DNA of 64,000 bases from Lunularia cruciata. Taxonomy: Eukaryota > Streptophyta > Marchantiopsida > Lunulariales > Lunulariaceae. The notes under the pieces are model-generated. The model was not told the DNA's origin and did no database searches. It saw nothing but the letters and a program-made list of their open reading frames with translations. Shown here one piece after another: positions 47,288-58,689 of the stretch. The stretch spans positions 36,495,493 through 36,559,492 of the forward strand of contig OX419759.1 of the NCBI GenBank assembly GCA_948567375.1, read 5' to 3'. Positions within the stretch are counted from its first letter, which is position 1. Every line of letters starts with the position of its first letter. A program made the translations under genes and the position numbers.

Positions 47288-48732
47288 TCAAAACAGAGAG
47301 TTGGCCACTTTCCTCCTGGTAGGATTGAGACTTATGCTCAACTCATCATGATATCCGGAAGGGTCAAACTCATCCCCGACGCGCTGTCTGCGAGGCGTGT
47401 ACGCGGACTGCACAGGATCTGGTGCTCTTATGCGTTGAGCTGGAGAAATCAGCAACTTCTGGAAAGTGTTCTGCCGGGCCTTGATTTGTGCAAGCCTGTT
47501 CTTGTCGAAGGAGTATGTAGCATCTGCCAGAGCTGACGTATGGGCCCTGGGGGTGTTTACTCCTGCATTCTCCTGGTCTGTCATGGCACTCAAATTGAGC
47601 CCGAAATGAAGACGTCTGGATGACTCGGGTATGTTGGTATCTCTCGGCTGAAGAGGGCTAGGGAGGGTGGACTTGCTCGGAAGTGATGATTTAGGGGTGT
47701 AGAAGGGGATATTGGAACCAACCGTGGTGAGAGGGGTACGGGCGTTGCTATAACCATTCACTGGCGTGGTGGGTAGTAAACTACCGGTCGGCTTCGTAAT
47801 TGGTGTACTAGAATTGTTATTTCTCTCTGTCACGGATGAGGTAAACTGCTTAGAGATCGGAGTTGATAGCACGGTTTGCTTCTTGGCTGCAGTGGGAATG
47901 GAAGAATAACTGGAAATTGGAGTGCTTGGATTGTTCAAAGTTCTAGAGGACGCTGTTGGTGTCTTAGGAGGCATGGTCATACCTCTTTTGGGAACTGGGG
48001 TGGTTGGATCGTTTGAGCTCCTCGTGACAGATCCAAAGGAACCTCTTTTGAGAACGGGGGTGGTTGGATCATTTGAGCTCCTTGAGGAAGACCCGAAGGA
48101 GCTGGTTCCAGATGACTTCTTCGGGCCAGGAGTATGGGAGGAAGATAGTGAAGAATTCTGCTTCTTCATCGGTGTAGAAGTATAAGAAGAGGAGTTGGTA
48201 GAAGAGGAGAGGGAACTCCTCTTGGGAGTAGAGGCAGTGATGATAACCCTCCCTGATGAAGAGTGTTTGCTGGGTGTCTGCGCCGTGGCCGTTGGCGTGT
48301 TTGCCATCCTCGAACTTCTGGTACTGGATGAAGTGGCCTCATTCTTCGAAGAAGATGAAGTATTTATTTTCCTGAGTGGTGTCCTGGAACTTATACTTTG
48401 ACCGATCGCGGACACGAGGACTCGGAGAGGCTGCGTCAAATACATTCTATTCTCAGGACGGACAAGAGGGCAGAACTGATGTGATCCTTTCTTCAGAAGC
48501 AAAGTAATGGATATCCCCAGCAAAATCGAATTTCACAGTTTCTCGAGCTGGAGGTCGCGTAAATCAACAGGTGAACCAACGCCAATTCATATGGTTCACA
48601 GGGGCTAAGAGCTTACCGAGTCAATAGTTTGGTTACTCGAGGGCACACGAGCAGCGCCTCCTCCAAGGCGCACCTTCCTCAAAGCTGAAGGCTCCTTCTG
48701 GTAGAAAAACCCGTAGCATTGTGTCAGGTGAC
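47288..48732 (-). CDS. Disordered Ser/Thr/Pro-rich protein, unknown function
   Basis: The large exon, complement 47288-48497, follows acceptor GATCACATCAG and joins in phase 0 to an upstream exon complement 48617-48732 (donor CTCG|GTAAGC), which reads HLTQCYGFFYQKEPSALRK. The last exon alone, from its first ATG at 48445, gives 385 residues. Residues about 20-270 of that are low complexity with many STPxx, TPK and SSND.TTPV units, including two near-identical SRSSNDPTTPV-type repeats. The C-terminal 100 residues are better ordered: GLNLSAMTDQENAG, then DKNRLAQIKARQ and TPRRQR. The many S/T-P sites next to basic residues suggest a phosphorylated cell-cycle or cytoskeleton protein; this is inference. 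ATG at 48912 (MLNFVDQFRK before GTAGGG) could be the first exon, but its phase does not fit the next exon directly, so an exon or splice site is unresolved. Confidence 0.6.
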
Positions 48733-48881
48733 CTGGTTAACACAAGTGTTGTCTTGCGCTCCCTATAAGACCACTAAGTCTACAAACTCAAAGTTTCTAT
48801 CATTCTACTTTCCGATACTGCAATTACAGAATTTTAACTCACCACACAGAAAAAGACCTAGAAGACTAACAAGTCTCCCTA

Positions 48882-48912
48882 CCTTTCGGAACTGATCAAC
48901 GAAGTTAAGCAT
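48882..48912 (-). CDS. Possible first coding exon of the preceding gene
   Basis: ATG at 48912 reads MLNFVDQFRK and stops at a donor-like AAAG|GTAGGG. It lies 150 bp upstream of the next supported exon on the same strand. The phase does not match directly, so the link is uncertain. Confidence 0.3.
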
Positions 48913-48919
48913 GATGAAA

Positions 48920-50483
48920 TTGCGAACAAACTTGAGTGGGAAGGGACAAAACACACCAGCTTACTACTTGGCTGGGACGATGCAGCCGAAACTACATCCC
49001 TGTAATCAGCAAACATGAATTCTGTCGTCAGGTATGCTCAGTACTGCGGAAGCTATAAGGAGCATCCTAACTGCAGCGGTGTACTCTGTCATCTGATTTA
49101 TGGTATTCCCTGCTTAAGAGAATGGAAAGGTAGTTAAACTCTGACCTGTCCGCTGGTTTGATATGCATCTTGGAAGAGTTTCACATCCACCGCCTGAATT
49201 ATAAGGGACCACAGAATTTACGATGGAAATCTGCGGACATGGGAAATTGAACGGAGTATCAAATCAACTGCTGGATAGCTCAATCACCGAGAATCCAATC
49301 TAGCGCATTTAGACGACCAAGATTCCACAGCCTGCCAACTCGCCTACCGATGGTTAAAGTCTGGGAAGCACTCTAATCAGGCTGTCGAGACGGTGTCAGC
49401 GCAATGTTACACACGTTCAGTGGGGCTGCACCACAAGTTGATCTCGAAAAGTAAGATCTGAAAGGCCGAGCATTGTAAGTGGCATAATTAACGCTTCCCC
49501 TCAGTCGGACTTCCTGTTTCCGTGTAAACAACGAGGTAATTTTTCCAGGTACAGATCCTTAGTTTCTTTCGTGGTAATGTCTTATGTTTGACAGAACGAA
49601 GGGAGCGGGGGATGAGAGAGAGGAAGCTCTTGTATGCAAATAGCCTCGTAGAACATTGGCCCCCACAGTTTCAACGAAAGAGTTCACTCATCATGCTGTG
49701 CTGAGCTGCACAGCTACTCCTCGTCCTCACTGCTTTGTTTCGCTCATTCACCCAACAATTTCTGGTGTCGAACTGCAGGAACGAAGGCGAGCTATCTAAA
49801 GTTCTCCCTTCAGATCTGTCAACCAACTGAGAGTCAATACAGTTGGCCGAACGCTTGCAGTCCGGTTGACGTCCAGTCCTCCCTTGTATGATCACCATCG
49901 CAATCATTCCTCTCCAGCCTACAAGCATGGCCCGGACGAAATCCAAAGTTGAAGCATTCACATGGAAGCTTACCTGCACTGAAATTGCCTGGTCACAGAA
50001 GCACAGGCTGCAGAACAGAAGTCCACCAGCCGCCAGCTGGAACAACTCTCTACTCAATCCAGAGGAATCGGGAAAGGCACAGGAGAAGAACAATTTCGCA
50101 CCGCACAACTCAAACTCAAGTAGCCCAACTCGCCTCTCGTAACAAAACACGACGAGAAGGAACGAGCCGACAAACACCAACACAAATTCGCTTGCAAACA
50201 GAAACGCTCCCCGAGTCGGTGCAGATCCCTGGCGCTCCGTAACCCACACCACTTAGGCAGGAGCCTGTAGCCTCAGTCTCTAAACAATTCCGATAGCTGA
50301 GAGCTTGCCCCAACTCATGTACAGAGGGGACCAAATTTCCAGTAATCACCGGCTCCTACCGACAACTCTTCCGATCAACCTCGTCGAGAGAGAGCTAGCT
50401 AAGCTTCAGCTTAGCTTGGCCTTGCTACTACTCCTGCGGGATCGTTAAACAGACAAGGAATTTGAATCTGTAAAGCAAAGGAT
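48920..50483. other. Unresolved stretch
   Basis: Long overlapping ORFs on both strands at 49671-50252: minus 193 codons, partly hydrophobic; plus frames reading EAQAAEQKSTSRQLEQLSTQ and then, in another frame, QVAQLASRN. The plus-strand pieces look more protein-like but need a frame change at about 50120. Neither strand can be preferred. Confidence 0.25.
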
Positions 50484-50753
50484 TCAATGGGCGGGAGGAT
50501 GAAGAGTGCTTGTTCTCTGGACAATTTGATTTCGCAAACGGGTCCACCACTCCTCTAACCCCTCCGAAGATCCGCAACTTTTCACAGCAATGTGCATTGA
50601 ATGTGCCCCTATCGGATCTCCGATGTACACGCTTCTGTGAATGTTAACGGATGGGTAAAGCCACGGCGCCGTCCAGATTCCCCTCGCCGTCCAGAATCGA
50701 ATCATTCCTGTCTGTATCCCGAAATTCAAATTGTGACCACACGATTGTTGCAA
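50484..50753 (-). CDS. ORF of unknown function, possible gene fragment
   Basis: 89 codons containing GIWTAPWLYPSVNIHRSVYI and SSEGLEEWWTRLRNQIVQ. Composition (Trp, Tyr, Gly, charged) is that of a folded protein rather than a chance frame. No start context or upstream exon identified and no family recognised; it may be a fragment of a larger or transposed gene. Confidence 0.3.
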   Translation of the reverse strand: MQQSCGHNLNFGIQTGMIRFWTARGIWTAPWLYPSVNIHRSVYIGDPIGAHSMHIAVKSCGSSEGLEEWWTRLRNQIVQRTSTLHPPAH

Positions 50754-51129
50754 GGTATGTTTTGGTTTGATTAACTTATTATGTGATTACAACCCTAGCA
50801 AACCGAGCTTGTACACTGCTGGCTACTAGAAACATTCACTCACTTAACTTTCTGGCTTAATTGAAATTCGCCTTTTAATAGCGAATTAGGCGGTTGCTAA
50901 AGCTGGTTACAACGGGTAAAATGACTACAGCTTTAGTAAAATGACTGTTAATATCAGTAATGAATTAGTAATGGTTAATATCAGTAATGAATTTTTCAGC
51001 TTGTGCTTTTTCCCTCTTAACTTCAAGTAAACACGAGATAACCTTCCTTAACCTCATGACAAACTATACAAACTATGTTGCTCTTGGGAAGTGTGGAAGT
51101 GGCTTATGTGAGGGACGGTGGAGGGACGA

Positions 51130-51903
51130 TCTTTTCTCTCCAAGTGTTATTGCGGTAGATGAGAGATAGTCTATCCCCACGAGCACGAGAGGATTTTCCA
51201 TCTTTTGCTTCACTATCGTCAGATTGGACTAGAGGTTTACAATCTTCCTTGATGGAGCGACAGTGTGAACATACGTTATATTCTCTTTTAGTCGACTCGT
51301 CCATTCCTCAGGTTACTAGAGCACGTCTTCGCTCTTGCTCCGGCAAGGGTGCAGGCTCTTGGATCCTAGCTCGACCGTGCATTAGGGCTTTCCAACTCGC
51401 ACCAACTACTTTTTCTACAGCGATGAGGTTTCGCCTAGGTTTGGTCCACCCATCTGCCTCTTCATTACTCACTTGTGAGTGTGGTTCTACACTAGATGCA
51501 GCAGCGGTACACATGAGGACAGAGGATAGCCACCCATGATGCCATTAGAGACATAGTGTTTGTTATGGCACGAGAGAGTGGATACTTGGCTTGGAGGGAG
51601 TGTTGGTATGCTTTGCAGACGACACGTGTCAGGGTAGACTTATACTTGGTCCGAGATGATCAGGTGATAGTAGCGGATATCATGGTTACAGACCCTACGC
51701 GGGATACAATTTTGGAGGGAGTGATTACCCATCCCCCTGGATGGACGGCGAGTGCAACAGCAAGTCGCAAGGTCTCCAAGTATAGGGGCATGCAGCGAGG
51801 TCACCTCTTTGTTCCTCTAGCCTTGGAGTTATATGGAGCGATGGACATGGCATTTGACACATTTATTAGTGAATGCACGAGAGATTATCATGTTAGGCGT
51901 TAG
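51130..51903 (+). pseudogene. 3' end of a non-LTR-type retroelement ORF with nuclease-like C-terminus
   Basis: First frame (51159-51539): helical part, then VTRARLRSCSGKGAGSWI, RLGLVHPS and a zinc-finger-like CECGSTLDAAAVH. After a frameshift near 51530 it continues HDAIRDIVFVMARESGY (from about 51539), then RVDLYLVRDDQVIVADIMVT and a conserved-looking KYRGMQRGHLFVPLALELYG before TAG at 51901-51903. From memory of the family, this order (R-R-L-S-G-x-G-A-x-x-W, Cys/His finger, HDA.R..., D...V.D..VT) is found at the C-terminus of plant and protist retroelement ORFs, downstream of reverse transcriptase, with a restriction-endonuclease-like fold. The second Cys-containing half of the finger is lost at the frameshift. 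No reverse transcriptase is left upstream, as expected for a 5'-truncated copy. Confidence 0.6.
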
Positions 51904-52126
51904 GGGTACCACTCTCAATTCTCATACTTTGTAGTATATTTTAGACAGCGTGTGTCCATTGCTCTACAGAGGGCACAGTGGTTAGTGCAATCTATAGGAG
52001 AACAATCACATTAGGTGATGTTTCTTCGGATGCTCCAGTTGTGTGTAGACAGGACGACTTGCATAGCTCGGATATCTTAGGACGACTTGCATAGCTCGGA
52101 TATCTTAGGTGCGGTAGGGCAGATTT

Positions 52127-52228
52127 CTCATATAGACTCTATTGGGGCTTAGCCCCATGTTACTTTTTTTCTCTCCTTGTACGGCTTGATGGGGTCTTCC
52201 CATCCTTCGTTTTTCCTACGCGGTCGCC
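52127..52228 (+). repeat. Retroelement tail repeat, copy R2
   Basis: Lies about 225 bp downstream of the nuclease-like ORF and in the same orientation. It contains the self-complementary ggggcttagcccc (52144-52156) and cttgatggggtcttcccatc. Just upstream, a 31-bp segment (agctcggatatcttagg) is duplicated at about 52045-52107. The position suggests that this sequence is the 3' end of the retroelement. Confidence 0.75.
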
Positions 52229-52499
52229 TTTCTTCTCTTGGGAAGTCGATGAGGTAATTGTACATGTAACGTACTGACTTTTGATGATTGACTATGAAGG
52301 GAAGTTGGGCATAAAGCATGCAGATCATGTGTAAAGGAGGATGTGGAATTTCTCGCAGTATATTTATTTAGCTCTGTCTTGGCCACGGGTTTTACGCGAT
52401 TCGCCTTTCGTGCTACGAGTCGATCCAGGTTCTCAGTTGTTTTTGTTGTTCGCATCGCTACTCGGCAGGTACTATAAAGACCTCACGAGTCGCCATTAT

Positions 52500-53510
52500 C
52501 CACAATACATTCTGATGATGACTGCCCAGTACATATGATTCGATTGGAAATGCTACTTTCAGCGTGATTTGAACGGGTACTTTCCCGTGTGAAAGTACTC
52601 GCGAGCTCTCGATCGGCAATGACTAAATCCACGCATTCGAAATTCCGAACAGTTTGCAGACAAGATCCGTATACAATAGAGTATGAATTGATAGCAACCG
52701 ACATTGGATTCGTTGTGATTAGGGGATGATTAGTCCCAGGTGAAATGAGTACTCATTAGCTACTCGGATTTGAGTAGAGTGTACACTGCCGTAGATCAAG
52801 TCCAATGATCTGAACGATGTATTTGAACTCGTTTAGACTTTACTCGAACTTTCCCTCCCACACTCTTTTCTTCCAACTGTGATGCATGTGTTTGCTCGCA
52901 AAGGTGAGTCGGTGATTAAAATGACATAGAGTAAGTGCCCAACTGGTCCAATGGTTGTACAAGTTTGTTTGGAAGCTCGATAGGATGCCGGATGCTTAGT
53001 AGTAATCCACAAATGGCCGCCTAGAAGCCTAAAAACATGAAGGAGAATAGGACGTTCGACATAAATGTGCGCTCCCAAACATTTTGAGATGCATTTCACA
53101 GGATGAAAGGGTGAAGAAAACACGAAGGATGAAAGGGCGAAGAAAACACGAAGGATGGGGAGACCCCAACAAGGGTGAGACAAAATAGGTAAAATGGGGC
53201 TAAGCCCCAATAGAGTTCAATGTGAGAATGAAACTCACGGGAATGAAATAACCTGGAGGGAACTGAAGCTGAGTTGGATGCCTATGTAAAGAATCCTTTC
53301 ATAGAGTAGAGTTGTCAAAGTTTAACTTGTCTTGTATTCACGAGAATTGGTCACCATTATAGCGTACGAGATGTATTGCTCGAGTGTTATGTATAGGTTA
53401 ATCTCTTACATGAATATCTAATCATATTTTGTTATTTGATTAGGCTACAAAATATTATTTTAGACCAGTATTATAGATAACACTTATGGAACAATTCACA
53501 AGAAAAACAA
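52500..53510 (-). repeat. Repeat block B1, inverted partner of 27580-28550
   Basis: Reverse-strand copy of block A1. It has the 96-bp unit once, and an extra segment at about 53103-53218 that is the tail repeat R3, absent from A1. The ORF complement 52833-53210 is a translation of the repeat. Confidence 0.7.
53103..53218 (-). repeat. Retroelement tail repeat, copy R3, inserted into block B1
   Basis: On the minus strand: aactctattggggcttagcc, then cttgttggggtctccccatc and cttcgtgttttcttcgccc. A 26-bp unit (gatgaaaggg(t/c)gaagaaaacac) is duplicated at its end (53103-53128, 53129-53154). The corresponding place in block A1 (about 27850-27880) lacks it. Confidence 0.75.
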
Positions 53511-54999
53511 CCTTAGATAATGCTTCTTCGGATACTTGAGTGGTAGAAAATGATAGAAACTTTGATCCTTTTGCATGCATGGAAAAGAAACTACTGAACT
53601 TTCAATACTTATAAAACTTTCTCAAAATTGTGTTATTGTGAAAATTGAAGTGTGGATCTTTATTCCACTAAGTTCATAAATTTGGAGAGTTGTAAAAACA
53701 CTTAGTTATTCCCTCTAGATAAGAATATGGATTTGAATAGAGAACCAATAGGACTTAACTAAAATAAATCCAGGACGAGTTTCCAACCAAGATTAAACAA
53801 AATCACATCACATTGGAAGTGAGATGAATACTAGTACAATTAACAAGACATTCTGAAATATAATTTCTTATAAGAAAGAAGAGGTTGAATATAATATAGA
53901 TAAGCTTTTAAAAAATATAGTGAGGATGTGATATATTTTGTGAGAACCCACACCTCACAACACATCCTCCACATTCATACGGATCACCTATAGAAAATTG
54001 CATGAATACAAAACAAAATTCCATTATAATTTAATGGAAGTCCTTGAATATCTAGATGTGAGATTGATTTGTTTGAATGTATCAAGGAAAATGCAAGGAG
54101 ATCATGTTTGGAAAAGCATACATTTAGTGAAATACAACACACGTAGAAAAGAAATATAGAAGGTATAGAAGGTACAATGAGACCCCAAGAAACAAAGATG
54201 TTTGAACTAATTGCTCTAAGATGATAATTGGGAAAGGAAGGGATGCTAAAAGAAACTTAATAGAACATGAAAAGATAATCGTAATATCAACTTATTTCTA
54301 AAACTTGCGTTATAATAGAAATGCAAGACTTTCTAATTGCTAGTCACACTACACACTAACATTATAAATTAAACCTCATCATATGTCTTGACTTCACATT
54401 TCTTATTTATGATATATCATATTATGTGACTATTTAATTGCAATTTAGTTGTTTTGTGCATAATGAAAATATACTACAAGATTATATGTGGACAATAGCA
54501 CTTGTAATATCAAGCTCTGCATAAATTACACGTTCTTAAGAAAGCAAAAGATCCAACCTATTGCAAGTTTACAAATTATGCTTGTAGAGTTCAAAATGAT
54601 TACAAATTCAAGTAGAAAATTAGCAACCAAAAGATCCAATTTTCTTGACATTTACCATTTGAATCATAGTCAACAACAAAAAAATGGAAAAGATCATGTC
54701 AAGTAAATTATCATTGTGGAAAGTGACAAAAAACAAGACATAAAAAACACAAAGTAGAAAATAGCATCAGACCCAATTAGAAAAGTACTGACCGCCCAAC
54801 AAAGACTACAAAACAACTAGACAAATACAATAATTACACTAAAATGTATGCTTGCATTTTGTGATACAGATTTTATAATTTTACATCATATAGAAGACAT
54901 TGAAAATACCTTAGTCCCAAAGGAACTTGCTACATACTTATGAAAATCCAGCACTTGTTGAGTTAATAAGCAAGATGATAGTCTTGTTGTCATTGTTGC
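53511..54999. other. AT-rich, no gene
   Basis: Strongly A-rich sequence between blocks B1 and B2. The ORF 54488-54706 shows no domain. Confidence 0.35.
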
Positions 55000-57600
55000 T
55001 AAAATAACAATAAAGAAGGTTGGAGATAGAATATGGAAGTTAAAGATTCTGTTATTGTCTTTTTAATAGTATCATGGACTAAACTGCAATACCTAATCAG
55101 TACAAACTAAAAGCTATGTATATTTCATATTCATATAAAGCTCATCACCATAATGATTGTGTATACAAATAAGCATTGTCTTTGACAATCCTAGATGTCA
55201 ACAAGGTGTTATATTGAGCTTATTGAAAGTGAGATAAAACTCCTTCATAAAGAGAGGTAAATTACCATCATTCCTTACTTATGTTAATAAGTGTTGTAAT
55301 AATCTTAGAGTATTTATTTTAAGATGAGAATTTGGTAAGATAATCATTTCTTTTCTTCATGGTTAATTAAGAGGACATGCATACACTTCTAAGGAGACAA
55401 AGAACACCGATAATGATTATGTACTTGAAGAGATATGACCAAGTTATCTTGTTAGTCAAACTGCAAGGATACCTATACCTTGTTATGATAATACTTTAAT
55501 ACAAGGAAACATGGAGTCAATGCTAGGGTAAAACTTTCATATGACTCTAAAAAGATACATGTGATGCCTACGTATTTCCAATAGTTATTAATTGGTGCTA
55601 AAAGATAATTGTACTAAGCTATTGCACATTATTCAACATTGTATATAGAAGTAAAGTATGAATCGAATAAAATTTAGGGTGGGGTCATACACACAAAAAT
55701 AAAGAATTCAATAACACTTGAATGCAAAAGCAGGGTGAATAGTTAAGAATAGGTGCCAAAAGGCAACCATGCCAAAATAGTGAGAGTGATACATAATAGT
55801 TGTTAAAGCAAATAGAATTCAATATCAAATAGTTGTACAATCATATACAAGACAAAATATTGTGTCCTTATAGTTCAATAAAATACTAAAATATCTTACC
55901 TCAACACAATTCAAAATTTAGACTTAAGAGGTTAATGAAACTGAATGATAGGAGGTCATAAAGATACTATTCTTACATGCTCAAAGTTAAATAAGTGTTC
56001 TTCTATATTTTCATTTTAAAATTATCTTGCAAGTTTCTAAAGATACATGACCAATCAAAAAGCCAATGATCTACATCTGAGATTCATCCTTTTACTATAA
56101 AGCTTATAACACAAACCTAATTATTAATAGTTACTACGTATCCATGGCAACTTCACTTGTTCCAAATAGACTAGTGATAAAGACATCAAAAGATACATAG
56201 TTTTTATTAAGAGGAATGTTTATTGAAAGATACTATATTTTCACTTATATTGAGTGTCCATGAGTGGGTTTTAAAATATCATCAAACTACGGTCTTAGAT
56301 TGATTTCCTAACAAACTTAAAAGTATTGTTAGAGAAAAATCAAGGAACTTTAGAAACAATATAAAGTTGGGCAACTAAAGAGTTTAGAATATCAAAAAAT
56401 AAATTGAGATTAAGATTAGTGAAATACACATTTCATTTGGTTTATAAAAAATTTCAAACAACACCAATTTGTATAATCTATATTATATTGTATGCATTGC
56501 ACAACATCACAAGACTAGGCCTTTTGATGCACATACAAAGTAAATTTTCTAGATGATGTTTATAAAAAAAAAACTTATCCTTTTTAGAATCTTAACCTAA
56601 AATTTCTCAAGAATTCAAATAGTCATTTAATACTTGCATGTTTAGATAGTAATAGAATTTCAAACTCATTTTAGTTGGGACATTATCATACTCAAGTAGA
56701 TGAGTAGAACATTAGTGCATGTCTATATATAAGGCACTATATAAGGAAATTTTGCATAGTTTGTATATTTGGTATGTTTTGTAAATGTTGCCATCCATAA
56801 CAATAATTGACAAAAAGATAAAAAGACAAAGAGAAAAGAAGAAGAGAAAGAAAAAAAAATTCATAATTTTGAGTTTGCTATAGATTTTCTAAGAAATTTT
56901 CACAAAATAAAAATAATTGTTTGAATGAATCTTGCACATATAATGAACAAAGAGATGCTTTTTTCTGGTATTTTTGATCAAATTGACCATGGAACTTTAT
57001 CAACAAAAGATAATGTTATTGAAGTAAAAATGTGTAGCATAGCTAAATATTAATGAATCTTAAGAAAATCTATATAAATTTACCTTTTTGATGAAAAAAA
57101 TTCATTTAGGGTAGACTTAACCCTCATTTTTATATATATTCATGCATTTATATATCATTTATCTCAAATAATATAAGAAGAAATCTCAAAATCTTAGATA
57201 AAATATATGGAAAGCAAATTTATCAAGAATAATATATTGACTTTGGAGTAATTTTTTTTGACTTACAATAGCAAGTTCAATATTTGAATTTAGATAAAAT
57301 ATTTATGGATTTTAATGACAAAATATTGTTCAAATTTATCATAATTTGGTAAGAATTGGTTGGTCCCACAAGGAGACAAGTTAGAGATGACTACAAATAA
57401 GATTAATTGTCACAATGATGACCATCTATTGTCCAATATTGAACCTCTTGGGTATAGTCATTCCTAAATACCATGATACTTTTTGCATTATGAAAGATAA
57501 ATTAAAATTAATAATTCTCACTATAAATATAATTCAAATGATTCATGAATGTGAAGGTTCATTTGTAATGAAGGTTACTTTGCCTTTGTTTTTCTGAGCC
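55000..57600 (-). repeat. AT-rich repeat block B2, inverted partner of 32500-36650
   Basis: Matches block A2 on the opposite strand over most of its length, with many substitutions and small gaps; about 1.5 kb of A2 is missing. The right end is near 57600 where the sequence changes (cctgcctcttatatgaccg). No coding capacity. Confidence 0.65.
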
Positions 57601-58689
57601 TGCCTCTTATATGACCGAATTCCGGATTAATACTGTTTTAGATAGTCTTATGTACTAAGATCTTTGTTCACATCATGAATTTCATAGTCATACAAGATAA
57701 ATAATACTACAAAGTCCTACAAGTAGTATCCTAGAAGGTAAGTATAAAGAGTGAGTAGGATCCTCCAAGATTCCAATCACCCCAATGACTAATTTTTTTT
57801 AAGAAGTAGAGTCATATCCTTCCTAAAATGCACAACTTGATAGGAGTCATGAATGGATCATGTTGCTTAATCTTACAATATTTTGTTACTTTAAAATTCT
57901 AGGTGTTTAGCAATCTATCATTGTATTGTCCTTGCCTTTTGTAAAGCCACTAGAGAAGAATAATTTCATTCCACATGAATCATTCCCTCACTCAAGTGCT
58001 TATGCTCCAACTTCAAGATTCCTCACTTCTACTCATTAAACATGCAATCATTCATACAAGGTGCAAATGACTACACAAACACCAACTTAATTGTCTTGAT
58101 GGTATAAAATTCATTTAATATTAAAGAAAGAACTATCAAATAAATACGGCAAACATAACGCCAAATCCTTTTATACATTTCCTACTTAGCCACCAAATGA
58201 ATACAATGACTCTAATGCCATTAAGATCTTCTAATTGCATCTACTCCTTACTTATCCTCTCTTTATCTTATCTCAAGTAGGTACAACCCATATGGAATGG
58301 CTATCTTAGCCTCTTTATTTTGTCATTATTTTGTCTTGGAGGTGTATACACAAGATCATATCCTAACTAAGTTCTATGAAGTATGTACAAGTAGTACAAA
58401 GTGCCTGACGCTACAATCATGAGGTCCATCCTATCTTAATTATGAGGTGCATTGTAGGGATTTTGTACTAAGCATACAATTGTTTATATCATACAAAGTT
58501 GGTGAAGGAGGTTGTTACTCATTTACTTCATGATCTTGTGGTGCCTACAAAGAACTACACTCCTTTGCATATCTTGATAAGTTCTACAAGCTCCTTCCGA
58601 TAATTGCCAACTTCTCATATAAAGATGGTATATGTTTCTTGGAACTTGGAGGTGGTGTGGGTGAGCCAATTGACAAACAAAGCATTGAG
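57601..58689. other. AT-rich, no gene
   Basis: Repeated short words tacaagtag and tacaaagt at 57700-57730 and 58380-58400. No ORF of interest. Confidence 0.3.

Noticed and set aside
47126-47290. Possible snRNA or snoRNA gene after the motif gtctcacatcgg
   Set aside because: The motif differs from the plant upstream element (RTCCCACATCG), no TATA at the proper distance is clear, and the following sequence matches none of the snRNA sequences I know. The motif also occurs in plant LTRs.
47922-48401. Plus-strand Glu/Leu-rich ORFs
   Set aside because: Antisense shadows of the Ser/Thr/Pro-rich exon.
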